Both the position numbers and the translations under genes were made by a program. The notes beneath the pieces are model-generated. The model was given only the letters and a program-made list of their open reading frames with translations. It was not told the DNA's origin and did no database searches. This document shows, in pieces, positions 9,286 to 18,067 of a DNA stretch of 64,000 nt (positions are counted from its first letter, which is position 1; every line of letters begins with the position of its first letter). The stretch comes from Acidobacteria bacterium OLB17 (lineage in GTDB: Bacteria > Acidobacteriota > Blastocatellia > Pyrinomonadales > Pyrinomonadaceae), in assembly GCA_001567505.1 (NCBI GenBank), contig LLEU01000027.1, positions 62,001 to 126,000 of the forward strand, given 5' to 3'.

Positions 9286-10551
9286 TTAGTCGTATTCACC
9301 GACGATGAACCATTCGCCGTTGGCGAGAGCAAGCCGATAAACCCCGGCGTTCTCGACCTCGATGTCCCATTCCTGCGTCTCCCAACTGTCGGCGGCCCAC
9401 CATTTCGACCCGGCGCGCCAGACTCCGCCGTGTGCGACGATACGCCCGGCAAATTCACGCGTGCTCACATAGGCGAGCTTGCGGCCCTGCGTCCGAACTT
9501 CCGCACGACGGGCCGGACGAAAATACTGAAAGGCGATCACCGGACGCGGCGATGTCTCGGCCGACGCACGCTCTTTGCCGACAGGCAGGGCATCGGCATC
9601 GAGCCGGAACGGCCTTGCGGAACGTTCGTTCAGAAGCACCGGCACGCCGACATCGCGAACGCCGACAAGCTTCTTCAACTTGCCTGCCGTGAGCAGCAAA
9701 CTTTCAGGCTCGGGCCGCGAGACGGCGTAAAGCCCGCGTTGGTCGGTGCGCGGCTTTGTGAAATGCGCGATCACCTCGACGGCAAGTATCGCGGCCTCGG
9801 GCGGCTCCAGCGAGACGCGAAGGCCTATGAGCTTCAGCCAAAAACCGCGATCCAGCGTCGGGAACGATGCCCGTATCTCGTAGCGTCGCTGTTTGCGGCC
9901 ATCGAGCCGCAGGGAGATGTCGATGTGCTCGCTGCTCTTGCCGTAATGTGCGACGCGTGCAAAAAGGCGTTCGAGCCCGTGATTGAGAATGAAGACGAGC
10001 TGCTCGAAATCCTCGACCGCCTGATCGAGATCGAAATTCCAGGAGACGCGGCTCTCACGAATATTCGGTGTCAAAAGCCGCTCGCCCCTTTGCTCGATAC
10101 GCTTTATCACGCGGTCAAAATCCCGCCCGTATCGACGCGAAAGTTCGTCGCGTGGGATCGCAAGCAGCTCGCCGATATTCCGAACGCCGAGATCGCCCAG
10201 AACATTCAGCGTGTCGCGTTCGATATCGAGGCCTTCGAGCGAAAGGGAAGCGAAGTTCTCCGCGGAATTCACGGTCGCCGTATTTTTACGGCCGTGCGCG
10301 AGCAGCATTGCCGCATCGGCCGTGTCCGCAAGGGCGATGCTGCCCTTTATGCCGAACGCGTCAAGCGATGCCTGCACACGCCGAATAACACGTTCGGGCC
10401 CGCCGATAAGACGCTCCAGCCCGCTTGCATCGAACACGATGCCGTCCTCGAGGATCTCGATCGCAAAAGAGAATTCGCGTGCGACGGCAAGCAGAGAATG
10501 CCGCAGAGAGGACGCGTCATCGACAGTTATGCATACAAAAAGCTTCGGCAT
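9286..10551 (-). CDS. imuB: ImuB, Y-family polymerase-like mutasome protein
   Basis: This 421-residue protein has the Y-family polymerase fold but no polymerase active site. Where active enzymes have DMDxFFA and SxDE, this one reads VCITVDDASSLR and VFDASGLERL. A helix-hairpin-helix region (LGVRNIGELLAIPRDELSRRYG) and a little-finger-like region follow. The C-terminus (PVIAFQYFRPARRAEVR to WDIEVENAGVYRL) matches the part that follows the little finger in ImuB. Known ImuB proteins are catalytically dead hubs that bind the beta clamp, ImuA and DnaE2. I did not find a clear clamp-binding pentapeptide by eye. It is flanked by imuA (12 bases upstream) and dnaE2 (5 bases downstream). Confidence 0.93.
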   Translation of the reverse strand: MPKLFVCITVDDASSLRHSLLAVAREFSFAIEILEDGIVFDASGLERLIGGPERVIRRVQASLDAFGIKGSIALADTADAAMLLAHGRKNTATVNSAENFASLSLEGLDIERDTLNVLGDLGVRNIGELLAIPRDELSRRYGRDFDRVIKRIEQRGERLLTPNIRESRVSWNFDLDQAVEDFEQLVFILNHGLERLFARVAHYGKSSEHIDISLRLDGRKQRRYEIRASFPTLDRGFWLKLIGLRVSLEPPEAAILAVEVIAHFTKPRTDQRGLYAVSRPEPESLLLTAGKLKKLVGVRDVGVPVLLNERSARPFRLDADALPVGKERASAETSPRPVIAFQYFRPARRAEVRTQGRKLAYVSTREFAGRIVAHGGVWRAGSKWWAADSWETQEWDIEVENAGVYRLALANGEWFIVGEYD

Positions 10552-10563
10552 AGCAGGGGAACT

Positions 10564-11214
10564 CTAATTTTCCGAATGATCGAATTCGGCAGTTGAGTGG
10601 ACCGGCGGTTCGTAATAATGCTTTCGCGAGGAGATCTTCAGATGGAATTCGCGTAAAAGCCGGAAGCTGCCCGCTCCCGACCACACGGCGCGTTCGCGCG
10701 ACATCAGAAGCGACCTGTGAGACGCTGAACCCGTCAAAGATCCGGCCGACGTAACGACGAAGATCGTCGGCGTCTCTTTTATCCGCGTGCGATAGCGATA
10801 CCAATACGTCTTTGGCACAAGCCGCAGTTTCCCGGGTGAAAGGCCGCTCAAATTGAGCCAGATCGCCCCAAATCCCTTCGCCTGTACGAGATGATCGGCC
10901 GAAATGAACGCCTGTTCCACATCGCCGCCGCAACGCACCCAAAGAAGATTCTCGAGCTCGACGCCTGCCTGCACCGCCGTGCGCGGATCGAAACCGCCCG
11001 TACCATCCACCAACGCACAGATCTCGCCCGCGGCCGTCAATTGTGCAAAAAGGGTAAGCGCAAGCCCCGTTCTTCCCGTGCTCGCATCGCCCGAAAGCTC
11101 CGAGATCGCACCTCGCCGGAACGAGATCCCGACCGATCCGAGGATGGCCTCATCCGGATGCTCCTGTTCCTCGCGTAAGTGTGAAAGCGGTTTTACGAGG
11201 CTTAGGTGACCCAT
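10564..11214 (-). CDS. imuA: ImuA-like RecA-fold mutasome protein
   Basis: This 216-residue protein is the first gene of the imuA-imuB-dnaE2 operon. The RecA-like fold is suggested by ISELSGDASTGRTGLAL, which sits where a Walker A motif would be (residues 42-49). Its conserved Lys is replaced by Arg (Arg48). A strand resembling Walker B follows at IWLNLSGLSP. ImuA relatives bind RecA and ImuB and help damage-induced mutagenesis. The order and spacing of the three genes are better evidence than similarity of this short divergent protein. The ATG at 11214 gives MGHLSLVKPL; a palindrome lies 27-46 bases upstream of it. Confidence 0.85.
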   Translation of the reverse strand: MGHLSLVKPLSHLREEQEHPDEAILGSVGISFRRGAISELSGDASTGRTGLALTLFAQLTAAGEICALVDGTGGFDPRTAVQAGVELENLLWVRCGGDVEQAFISADHLVQAKGFGAIWLNLSGLSPGKLRLVPKTYWYRYRTRIKETPTIFVVTSAGSLTGSASHRSLLMSRERAVWSGAGSFRLLREFHLKISSRKHYYEPPVHSTAEFDHSEN

Positions 11215-11240
11215 AACAAGAGCGTGCGGCAGATCGCAGA

Positions 11241-11260
11241 TTGTTGCATCTATGCAACAA
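11241..11260. promoter_or_regulatory. Perfect palindrome before imuA, candidate LexA/SOS operator
   Basis: The sequence TTGTTGCAT-CT-ATGCAACAA has two perfect nine-base arms around two bases. It ends 27 bases upstream of the imuA start and lies in the divergent gap to the gene at 11379. On the minus strand it sits between a possible -35 (TTGAGT) and a weak -10 (CAATCT). LexA-type operators of several phyla are short palindromes placed this way before imuA-imuB-dnaE2. Assignment to LexA is inference; no lexA gene is in the window. Confidence 0.6.
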
Positions 11261-11378
11261 ACTCAAGAATAAGGCATCTTTGTCAGAAAAGCAATAGTTC
11301 GACCTTCGAATGCCTTTTTGCCCGCTGTCGGATACTTTTTTCCCGCGGATCTCGCCTAAACGATCAGAGGTTACGTTT

Positions 11379-13637
11379 ATGGAACGCAAATCAAAGATAC
11401 GAGCGGCATTAAAGACCCTGACCGCGATCGCCCTGAGCCTGAGCATCTTGTCCGGAACATTCATCGCCCAGCCCCGACGGGCATCAACGCCCGGCAAAAC
11501 GTCGAAAACACCCGTAAAGGCCGGCTGGAGCGGCATCATCACATATAGAAAGACCCTCGAAGACACATTTTCGAGCGATGAGAAGGTCTTTGGCAGGGTC
11601 GATGAAAGTGAGCGGATCAAGCATCTAAAGACGCGAAATTATCAGTACAGCGGCCGGATCGTCGTAAATGACATCGCCGGGACCGGCCGTGCCGCGACAA
11701 ATGCGAAGGTCAGCATTCGCGACAACGAGTACCACAAGGTAATGCAGAATGAGTCCACGAATTGCCACAGTTGGGAGCCTTCGCGAATGATCAAGTCCGA
11801 GAACACCGACCGGAAACTCACCGAGGGAACCGGAAGCGGCGAGGCCGTATCTTACTCTCTGTCGGTAAACGGCGAGAATTTCAGGCTAAGTTTCGGCCTG
11901 CCGGCATTTCAGGCCAAATACATCCACACGGAAGCAACCACCTACAGCAATCTCTGCGCGAACAGCACACGCAAGCCTTCGAATTCGACGAATACGACCG
12001 ATACAAAGATCCCGTCGGGCGGCACTTCGATCGAAGGTAAGATCGACCCGAAAAACCCGGACATACTCGAAGGGAGCAAGACATGGTCCGACCCGAGCGG
12101 GAACATAAAGGGCTTTACGCACACGGTTACGTGGAAATTGCGTCGCAAGCCGCAGCCGCTGATGATCACTGACATCAAATTCTATCAGCCGATCTATCCG
12201 AGCCCCACCGATTGGCGCGAGATCCCCGATGATCGGTTTGCCGTTGACGGAAATCAGGTGAAGGTCGTTGCGACCGTCGCAAATCTTGGCAGCACCGACA
12301 AAACGGCGACCGTCAATTTCAAAGAGCTTAAGGAGAATACGGACCTTCCCGACGGGGCCGTTTCCGCGACGATACCAGCGAACGGCCAAAAGGACGTTGA
12401 ACTCATTTGGGATACAAGCGGATACGCGTGGCGGCAATCCGGCGGCGATCCGGTACCGGAGTCGATACGGTCGATCCAGGCGACAATTCCGGACGATTCA
12501 ATGAAGAAGGACCTGAAAGTGATCCCGAAGCCCGTCATCGTTGTCTGGGGATTCTGGCAGTGGCCGAGTGCGATGCGAAAGTTCAGGTCATATTTTTCCG
12601 CCGTGACCCAAGATTGGGCACTCTCGGATGGAATGACCGACGTTCGAATGACCTCGACCGAGAATGTCGATCAGCTCGACGGAACGATCCGCAGAATGCA
12701 GAAAAAGATGAATGCATGGCATGTCGATCTCGTCGCCGTCCAGAACGGAGGCCTGACCGCACGCGTTTATGTCCACGGCAAGATGCCTACGCAGTTTGAC
12801 GGACGCCCGACCGCGACACATCTTGTTATGGTCGGCGTGCCGAATCTCGGAACACCTTGCGCATCCGGCGTCTTTGGCCTGTCCTTCAAGTTGAACACGC
12901 TCAACTGGGACGCCGTCGCGGAATTGTCCACCGAATCGATGAAACGCTTCAACCTGCTCGTTAACAATACGAACGGAACGCGTTTTGCGGCCCTCGCTAT
13001 ACACACACGCAACTCCATTTGCCAGGAAGACGTCCCCGGCGACGGATTCGCGCCTATCCGCTCGGCGATCTGGAGAACAAAGGTCAATGCCGTTCTCGAT
13101 GCGAACGTCCATACTCGCGACATTATGGGCGAGGTCGCGCATTTTCGCCAGGTCTTTCGATGGATCGCGATCCCGCCGAAAGGCGACCACTCTCCCGATC
13201 CGGCGACGCTCGGCGGAACGTTTACCCGACCAGAGAGCTTCTTCCGGAACGCTGCATACGCCGCCGGATCACCGCTCGGTTATGGGCAGCAGGATGAAGA
13301 GCGAAAACCATCGTTCTCGGGCGTGGCCTTACTGAGGCCCGGTAGTTCGACAGAATTCGAGATCCCGGTAAAGAGCGGCTCCCGACTCTCGGTGGTGTTC
13401 TTTGCATCGCCCGACATTACCGCCGACCTCCTCGATGAGAACGGCAACATCGTCGCATCGAGCAAGGCCGACAGCATCGACGCAATGGATATCTTCCGCA
13501 CGATAACGCTTAAGCGTCCGATCTCCGCGGGAAAATGGAAGCTTCGGCTTGATGGCAGGGTCGCATCGCCGGTCGAGGTCCCGGTCGTCGTTTATAACGA
13601 CACGCCCGAAACCGACCGGACCGGGAACGGAGCCTAG
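11379..13637 (+). CDS. Secreted lipase-fold protein lacking the nucleophile serine
   Basis: The ATG at 11379 follows an AGAGG ribosome binding site by eight bases and opens a signal peptide (about residues 1-28). About 752 residues follow in one intact frame. The middle holds a CARDB-like beta domain (VKVVATVANLGSTDKTATVNF). An alpha/beta-hydrolase region resembling PGAP1-type lipases comes next: KPVIVVWGFWQWP, then VDLVAVQNGGLTARVYVH, then VGVPNLGTP. The nucleophile elbow, normally GHSxGG, reads AVQNGG around residue 455, so the catalytic Ser is absent. The C-terminus is a pre-peptidase-like beta domain (STEFEIPVKSGSRLSVVFF). It is probably secreted, non-catalytic or catalytically altered, with unknown ligand. 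Confidence 0.7.
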   Translation: MERKSKIRAALKTLTAIALSLSILSGTFIAQPRRASTPGKTSKTPVKAGWSGIITYRKTLEDTFSSDEKVFGRVDESERIKHLKTRNYQYSGRIVVNDIAGTGRAATNAKVSIRDNEYHKVMQNESTNCHSWEPSRMIKSENTDRKLTEGTGSGEAVSYSLSVNGENFRLSFGLPAFQAKYIHTEATTYSNLCANSTRKPSNSTNTTDTKIPSGGTSIEGKIDPKNPDILEGSKTWSDPSGNIKGFTHTVTWKLRRKPQPLMITDIKFYQPIYPSPTDWREIPDDRFAVDGNQVKVVATVANLGSTDKTATVNFKELKENTDLPDGAVSATIPANGQKDVELIWDTSGYAWRQSGGDPVPESIRSIQATIPDDSMKKDLKVIPKPVIVVWGFWQWPSAMRKFRSYFSAVTQDWALSDGMTDVRMTSTENVDQLDGTIRRMQKKMNAWHVDLVAVQNGGLTARVYVHGKMPTQFDGRPTATHLVMVGVPNLGTPCASGVFGLSFKLNTLNWDAVAELSTESMKRFNLLVNNTNGTRFAALAIHTRNSICQEDVPGDGFAPIRSAIWRTKVNAVLDANVHTRDIMGEVAHFRQVFRWIAIPPKGDHSPDPATLGGTFTRPESFFRNAAYAAGSPLGYGQQDEERKPSFSGVALLRPGSSTEFEIPVKSGSRLSVVFFASPDITADLLDENGNIVASSKADSIDAMDIFRTITLKRPISAGKWKLRLDGRVASPVEVPVVVYNDTPETDRTGNGA

Positions 13638-13655
13638 AGGTCGACCGCATAATGG

Positions 13656-13704
13656 AGGCTTTTGAATGCAGGGCCTTTCGTCCGAGATTCAAAAGCCTTT
13701 TTTT
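13656..13704 (+). terminator. Strong intrinsic terminator
   Basis: A perfect 12-base stem (AGGCTTTTGAAT with ATTCAAAAGCCT) encloses a 19-base loop and runs into seven T. It lies 18 bases past the stop of the lipase-fold gene. The stop codon of the convergent gene at 13689 falls inside the right arm. Confidence 0.88.
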
Positions 13705-14334
13705 GCGAGGTCCGTGCAGAGTTTTTCGAGCGAGACGCGTTCTTTTGCCTCGTCGACCGAAGATGCGAGGCCGTCGAACATCTCGAAGTGGTAATGGAAA
13801 CTCGGGTGCCAAACGGTTGGCGGCTTTTTCGTATTATCGACCGTTCGGTAAGACCATTCGCCTCCGCCGCCGGTACCCATTTCGCCGAACTTGATGCGTC
13901 CGTCCGGCTGTCGCTCCTTTGGTTCGACGTTGATCGCGTGGTGGACGAAAAGCGTTTGCCCGAGGGCAGGGAACTGAATGATCGAATACGAATCGCCGTT
14001 GCCGAAACGCCCGACGTAAACCGGATCGCCTTTCTGGTGATCCTTCACTTTGATAAGTTTTCCGCCCGGCGGAATGTAGATGAACGACCGCGCGCTCGCA
14101 TCGTTCACGCTCGCGTAAAGATGCGAGTCGCCAAGCGTAAGGTCATTCGGGTCGCATTGCCGAGCGCACTTAGGCCGACGGTCAGGTCGATCGGGTCGCC
14201 GTCGTGCGGGTCCGAGAAATAAGCGCCGGCGTCGCCGAACGCACGGGCGATCGTCTTTTCACACGCGGTCGCTGCTGGGCCGCCGCAGCAGCCGCAAACA
14301 GCAGGAAGACAGAAAGAATGGCCGGAACTCGCAT
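13689..14334 (-). pseudogene. Small secreted protein spread over three frames
   Basis: A signal peptide (MRVPAILSVFLLFAAAAAQQ, start 14334) is in one frame. A middle part (CEKTIARAFGDAGAYFSDP, about 14270-14180) is in a second frame. The tail (DPNDLTLGDSHLYASVND to FDGLASSVDEAKERV) is in a third frame and ends at 13689. Two single-base deletions, near 14270 and near 14165, would explain this and give a product of about 215 residues. The tail is rich in Tyr, Phe and His with a GGGGEWSYRTVDN segment. I do not recognise the family. Given the many other single-base breaks here, sequencing error is as likely as true decay. Confidence 0.55.
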
Positions 14335-14355
14335 CGTTTTTCCCTGAACGCAAAG

Positions 14356-14387
14356 AGCGGCCCGCGAACTTTGTGTCCGGGGCCGCT
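14356..14387 (-). terminator. Hairpin terminator after the S46 peptidase
   Basis: A perfect eight-base stem, AGCGGCCC with GGGCCGCT, encloses a 16-base loop 35 bases after the peptidase stop. In the minus direction it is followed by CTTTG, so the U-tract is weak. Confidence 0.6.
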
Positions 14388-14421
14388 TTTGTCGAAAAAA
14401 GGCGTGAAGGTTCTCGTCCGC

Positions 14422-16600
14422 TTAGTAAGACTTACCTGAGCGGCCGTTTATCTTCATTTCCTTCGTGATGTAGGTGGCTCCCGCGAATTTATCCACGACG
14501 AAAAGCACGAAGCGTATATCGACCGAGATGGTTCGATTGACGTTCGGATCGTAGTAGAAATCGTTCCCGAGGCCTTCAAAGTTTCCGTCAAAGCAGATGC
14601 CGACCTGTTCGCCGTATTTGTTCATGATCGGCGAACCGCTGTTGCCGCCGATGATGTCGGTCGTCGAAAGGAAGTTCACGACGACGCTGTCGCCTTCGCC
14701 GTACGGGCCGAAATCGTGCGCCGCCTGAAGCTCTTTGAGCTTGCCCGGCATATCGAACGGGAACATCCCGGTGTCCTTCTCGATCATTCCCTTGATCGTC
14801 GTGAAGGGCGAGCGATACTCGGCCTCACGCGGCTGATAGCCTTTGATCGTGCCGTAGCTGAACCGCTGCGTAAAATTCGCGTCCGGATAGACGGTCCCGC
14901 CTTCCATCGCGGTCAGAGCTTCCATATAGAGCGGCCGGAAATGCTCTGCGTGCTTTGCGAATTCCTGTGCACGGGCACCTGCGGCACGCTGCTCGGCCAC
15001 GACGCCGGCAAGGAACGGGAACTCGGCCTCAAGCTCCGGCCACGTTTTGGAATAAAGGCCCAAAAGTGTCGCTTCATTCGCGTACTTGCCGTTCGCGATC
15101 GACTCCGCCCACGCGTCTTCTTTAGCACGGCGTTCCTTTTCCGTTGCCGCACCGAAGAATTTATCCGCGGCCTCGAAGCGCTCATTCTTCGGCAGCGAAT
15201 CAAAAGACCTCAGGAAGAACTTGATGAGGTCGGCCTCGAAAACAGGCTCGCGTTCGGCAAGCGTTGCTTTGATGCCCTTCTCGCAGCCCGCCTTCTGCTC
15301 GGCCGTAAGCGTTCGTCCCGCACGGACAGTCATCATCGCCTTTACGATCTCGGTCAGCACCGGCGTAGAGAGCGGATTCGGGAATCTGCGTACCATAACG
15401 TCGCGTTCCTGAGTTGCGTTCGAAGCTTTCGAGGCCGCGGCGATCTCATCCAAAAGGCCGCCGTACTTCTTCACACGGGCCGGGTCGGCCTTGATCCAAT
15501 CGCGAAGCCGTGCTTCCTCGGCCTGTCGTTTCTCAACGACATCGGCGTGCTTCAGTCGGAGCCAGCCGCCGCCGTAAACCTTTCGCGAGTTGTCGTAATT
15601 CGCGATCTTGTCCTGGAACGTGATGCGCTTCTCTTCGTCGGTCGCACCGATCTTCTTGAGACTGTCGCTCATAGCGATCAGCCATTTTTCAAGGAAAGGG
15701 AAGTTGGCGTCGCGTGCGTAGCTGATGGACTGGCTTTCGCGATAACGCGTCGTACCGCCGGGAAAGCCCATCACGAAAACTGGGTCATTCTCTTTGAGGC
15801 CCGCAATGCTCATCGTGAGGAACTTCTTCGGTTTATAAGGCACGTTCTGCGGCGAATATTCCGCGGGCGTGCCGTCAGGCGCAACGTATGCACGGAGGAA
15901 CGTGAAGTCGCCCGTGTGGCGCGTCCATTCGAAGTTGTCCGGGTCGCCGCCAAAAAACGCCGATGTTGCGAGGCGGTGCATAAACGACGCGGACGTCCTT
16001 GATCTCCGAGGTCTGGATCAAATAGTAAAAATATCCGTTATTGAGCGGGACGATCCTGATCGAAGACCCCTTCGGAGCTTTTGCCTGCTCGGCCTTTGTG
16101 ATCTCCTCGAGGTTCTTGGCGATCGCGGCGTCGCGTGCTTCGCCGGAGAGATTCTCCGTACCGGCAAGCACACGCGAGGTCACGTCGTCGCTGCGCTCGG
16201 TCATCTGGACCGAATACGGCTCGGCGCCGTCCATCGCACGGATCTCACCCGAGCGGCCTTTCGAATCGAATCCGGTAAGGACAAGATCCTTCTCGGGCGT
16301 CGATGCGGAAACGAGTGCGGAAAATCCGCAGTGATGATTTGTAAGGATCAGGCCTTCGGGCGAGACGAACTCTGCCGAGCAGCCGATGCTCAGGCGAACG
16401 ATCGCGTCCGAGAGCCCTCCGCCGTTGGGGTTGTAAATATCCGAAGCCTTGATCTTAAAGCCCAGCTTTTTGAGCGGCAGTTTCGCGATCTGGTCGGGCA
16501 TATACATCCCTTCGTCGAACGCGAGTGCAAATGGAACCGTGGTCGCAAATAACGCCGCGATGAACAAGATCGAAACGATACGAGACTTAATAGAATTCAT
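14422..16600 (-). CDS. S46-family dipeptidyl-peptidase (frameshifted)
   Basis: The signal peptide is MNSIKSRIVSILFIAALFA, and maturation would follow near FALAFDEGMY. The S46 marks are the catalytic His in LTNHHCGF (about residue 90), GDPDNFEWTRHTGDF, and the nucleophile Ser in IIGGNSGSPIMN near residue 654. The family removes dipeptides from peptide N-termini in the periplasm and serves peptide use as carbon source. The frame breaks at a run of six A (15952-15957 on the plus strand). Removing one base restores APPRNIGVFGGDPDNFEW and a product of about 725 residues, the usual S46 size. A real gene with a base-calling insertion is the best reading. Confidence 0.9.
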
Positions 16601-16700
16601 AGTTAAACCTTTGTTTGAGTTAGTTTAGAAGCAGTAAACAGGAATTATAACCGAAAACGCGAGGCTAGAGTAACCGGCCTGCGGTTCGCAAGCACCAAAG

Positions 16701-16729
16701 AAAAAGGGCGAGCCACTTGCGGCCCGCCC
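16701..16729 (-). terminator. Hairpin terminator after the M23 peptidase gene
   Basis: Read on the minus strand, GGGCGGGCC and GGCTCGCCC pair with one mismatch around a six-base loop and are followed by five T. It lies about 25 bases after the stop at 16754. Confidence 0.75.
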
Positions 16730-16753
16730 AATTCGCTACATTTCAGGTCCGGA

Positions 16754-17545
16754 CTATTTAAGGACCGGTGATTCCTGCGGGAGGAAGTGCCGCGGGTTCA
16801 CAGGGCGGTCATTCAGCCGCATTTCGTAATGAAGGTGCGGGCCGGTCGAACGTCCGGTCGAGCCGATCAGGCCGATCTCCTGGCCGCGAGTAACGGTATC
16901 GCCGACCTCGATCTCGATCTTCGACAGGTGGCCGTAGCGGGTCGTGAGCCCGTTGCCGTGGTCGATCTCGATCATGTTCCCGTAGCCGCCGCTCCAGCCG
17001 GCCTTTATGACCTTTCCGCCGGCAGGTGCGAAAACCTGTTCACCGCGTTCGCCATCGATGTCCATTCCGCCGTGAAATTCATACGCGCGGCCGCCGAACG
17101 GATTGCGGCGAAAACCGAATTCGTTGTTGATCTTGCCTTCGTGAGGCCAGATGCTCGGGCGTAGGTCGAGCGGGATCGCGAGAGCCGCTGCCTTTAGCTG
17201 AGCGTCGATGTCCGATGTTTCGGAATCGTTCTCGTCACCAAGTTCCGGGCCGCCCGCGTTCCTAAGGAAATCTCTCGAGTCGCCCGGACGCGAGTAATCA
17301 AAATGCTCGGTCTCGGCGGGCGCGGTACTGATGGCCGCGGCCACCTGGGTCCCGTCCTGTCGGAGCGTTCCGCTCGCTACGAGGCCATAGATGCCAAGTG
17401 CGAAAAGGGAAACGCCTGCAAAAAGTACAACGGAGATCGATGTAAGAGTGACGCCCTTTCGGGGCACCTCGATCCGCTTGATGAAGATCCTGTTTTTAGA
17501 TGAATGCTTAAGAAGAAAAGTATAATACTTATCGTTTTTCTGCAT
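16754..17545 (-). CDS. M23-family metallopeptidase, membrane-anchored
   Basis: The product has about 263 residues. Residues about 35-60 form one membrane segment (LTSISVVLFAGVSLFALGIYG). The C-terminal LytM/M23 domain has the zinc motif residues in HGGMDIDGERGE and the GRSTGPHLHYEMR end that carries HxH. Such enzymes cut peptidoglycan cross-links, or act as activators when anchored. The ATG at 17545 has an AAGGAG site 12 bases upstream, so I prefer it to longer in-frame starts. It is a single-gene unit with a terminator behind it. Confidence 0.92.
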   Translation of the reverse strand: MQKNDKYYTFLLKHSSKNRIFIKRIEVPRKGVTLTSISVVLFAGVSLFALGIYGLVASGTLRQDGTQVAAAISTAPAETEHFDYSRPGDSRDFLRNAGGPELGDENDSETSDIDAQLKAAALAIPLDLRPSIWPHEGKINNEFGFRRNPFGGRAYEFHGGMDIDGERGEQVFAPAGGKVIKAGWSGGYGNMIEIDHGNGLTTRYGHLSKIEIEVGDTVTRGQEIGLIGSTGRSTGPHLHYEMRLNDRPVNPRHFLPQESPVLK

Positions 17546-17765
17546 TATGCTGTAAAGCTCCTTCAGATGATCTCGATCCGAGAATCCAGCGTCTCGAACC
17601 GTGGAATCACGCAAGAACAGCCGCTAGCGACTAACGCGAAACCGATGATACAGGCCCATTCCCAACTCCATTTCGGGAGGACAGATATCGTATGGGGATA
17701 CCCAGCTTGTATTACTTCAAAAAAGGCCGGAAAGCCCTCTTGAAACAATATAAGAGCATACGAAA

Positions 17766-17790
17766 GGCCCCGCACGCAAGCGTGGAGGCC
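17766..17790 (-). terminator. Hairpin after the small membrane protein gene
   Basis: GGCC and GGCC form the outer pair and CACGC/GCGTG the inner stem around a two-base centre. On the minus strand the hairpin is followed by TTTCG. It lies 44 bases beyond the stop at 17834. The rest of 17546-17833 shows no gene I can support; its one short minus ORF looks random. Confidence 0.45.
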
Positions 17791-17833
17791 AAAAAGATAT
17801 TATTGTTGTTAATGTGATAGTTAAGCCGAAGTT

Positions 17834-18049
17834 CTAAGAGCCCGATGATCTTCGTGAATCGCGCCACGTTTTGAAGACGAGGTAGCCGACGACGCAAAAG
17901 ACGAGAATGAAGGCGAGGACGATGATCGCCTTGACCGCGAAGGCCAAAAAGCCGACAAAAACTATCAGCTTTTCGACTAGAAGGGCGATCAATGCGACGA
18001 GTGCCAAAATGCCGCCGATGCGGCCCGCTATCCCTAACCAAAGTCCCAT
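17834..18049 (-). CDS. Small membrane protein
   Basis: This 71-residue protein is nearly all hydrophobic. It has two likely membrane helices (about residues 10-35 and 38-60) and a basic, Ser-rich tail (WRDSRRSSGS). It follows the B-box membrane protein gene by 18 bases and probably ends the ECF sigma operon. No family is recognised; the composition and operon position support it as a real gene. Confidence 0.65.
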   Translation of the reverse strand: MGLWLGIAGRIGGILALVALIALLVEKLIVFVGFLAFAVKAIIVLAFILVFCVVGYLVFKTWRDSRRSSGS

Positions 18050-18067
18050 GATAGTTACCTCAACTCC

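Noticed and set aside
9430..10596. 388-codon plus-strand ORF opposite imuB
   Set aside because: It mirrors an intact imuB frame; no domain text is seen in it.
14716..16002. 428-codon plus-strand ORF opposite the S46 peptidase
   Set aside because: The minus strand carries the catalytic motifs; the plus frame is a long antisense shadow of GC-rich codons.
17563..17775. 70-codon minus ORF between the M23 gene and the small membrane protein
   Set aside because: No ribosome binding site, no family resemblance, and it contains the probable terminator hairpin.
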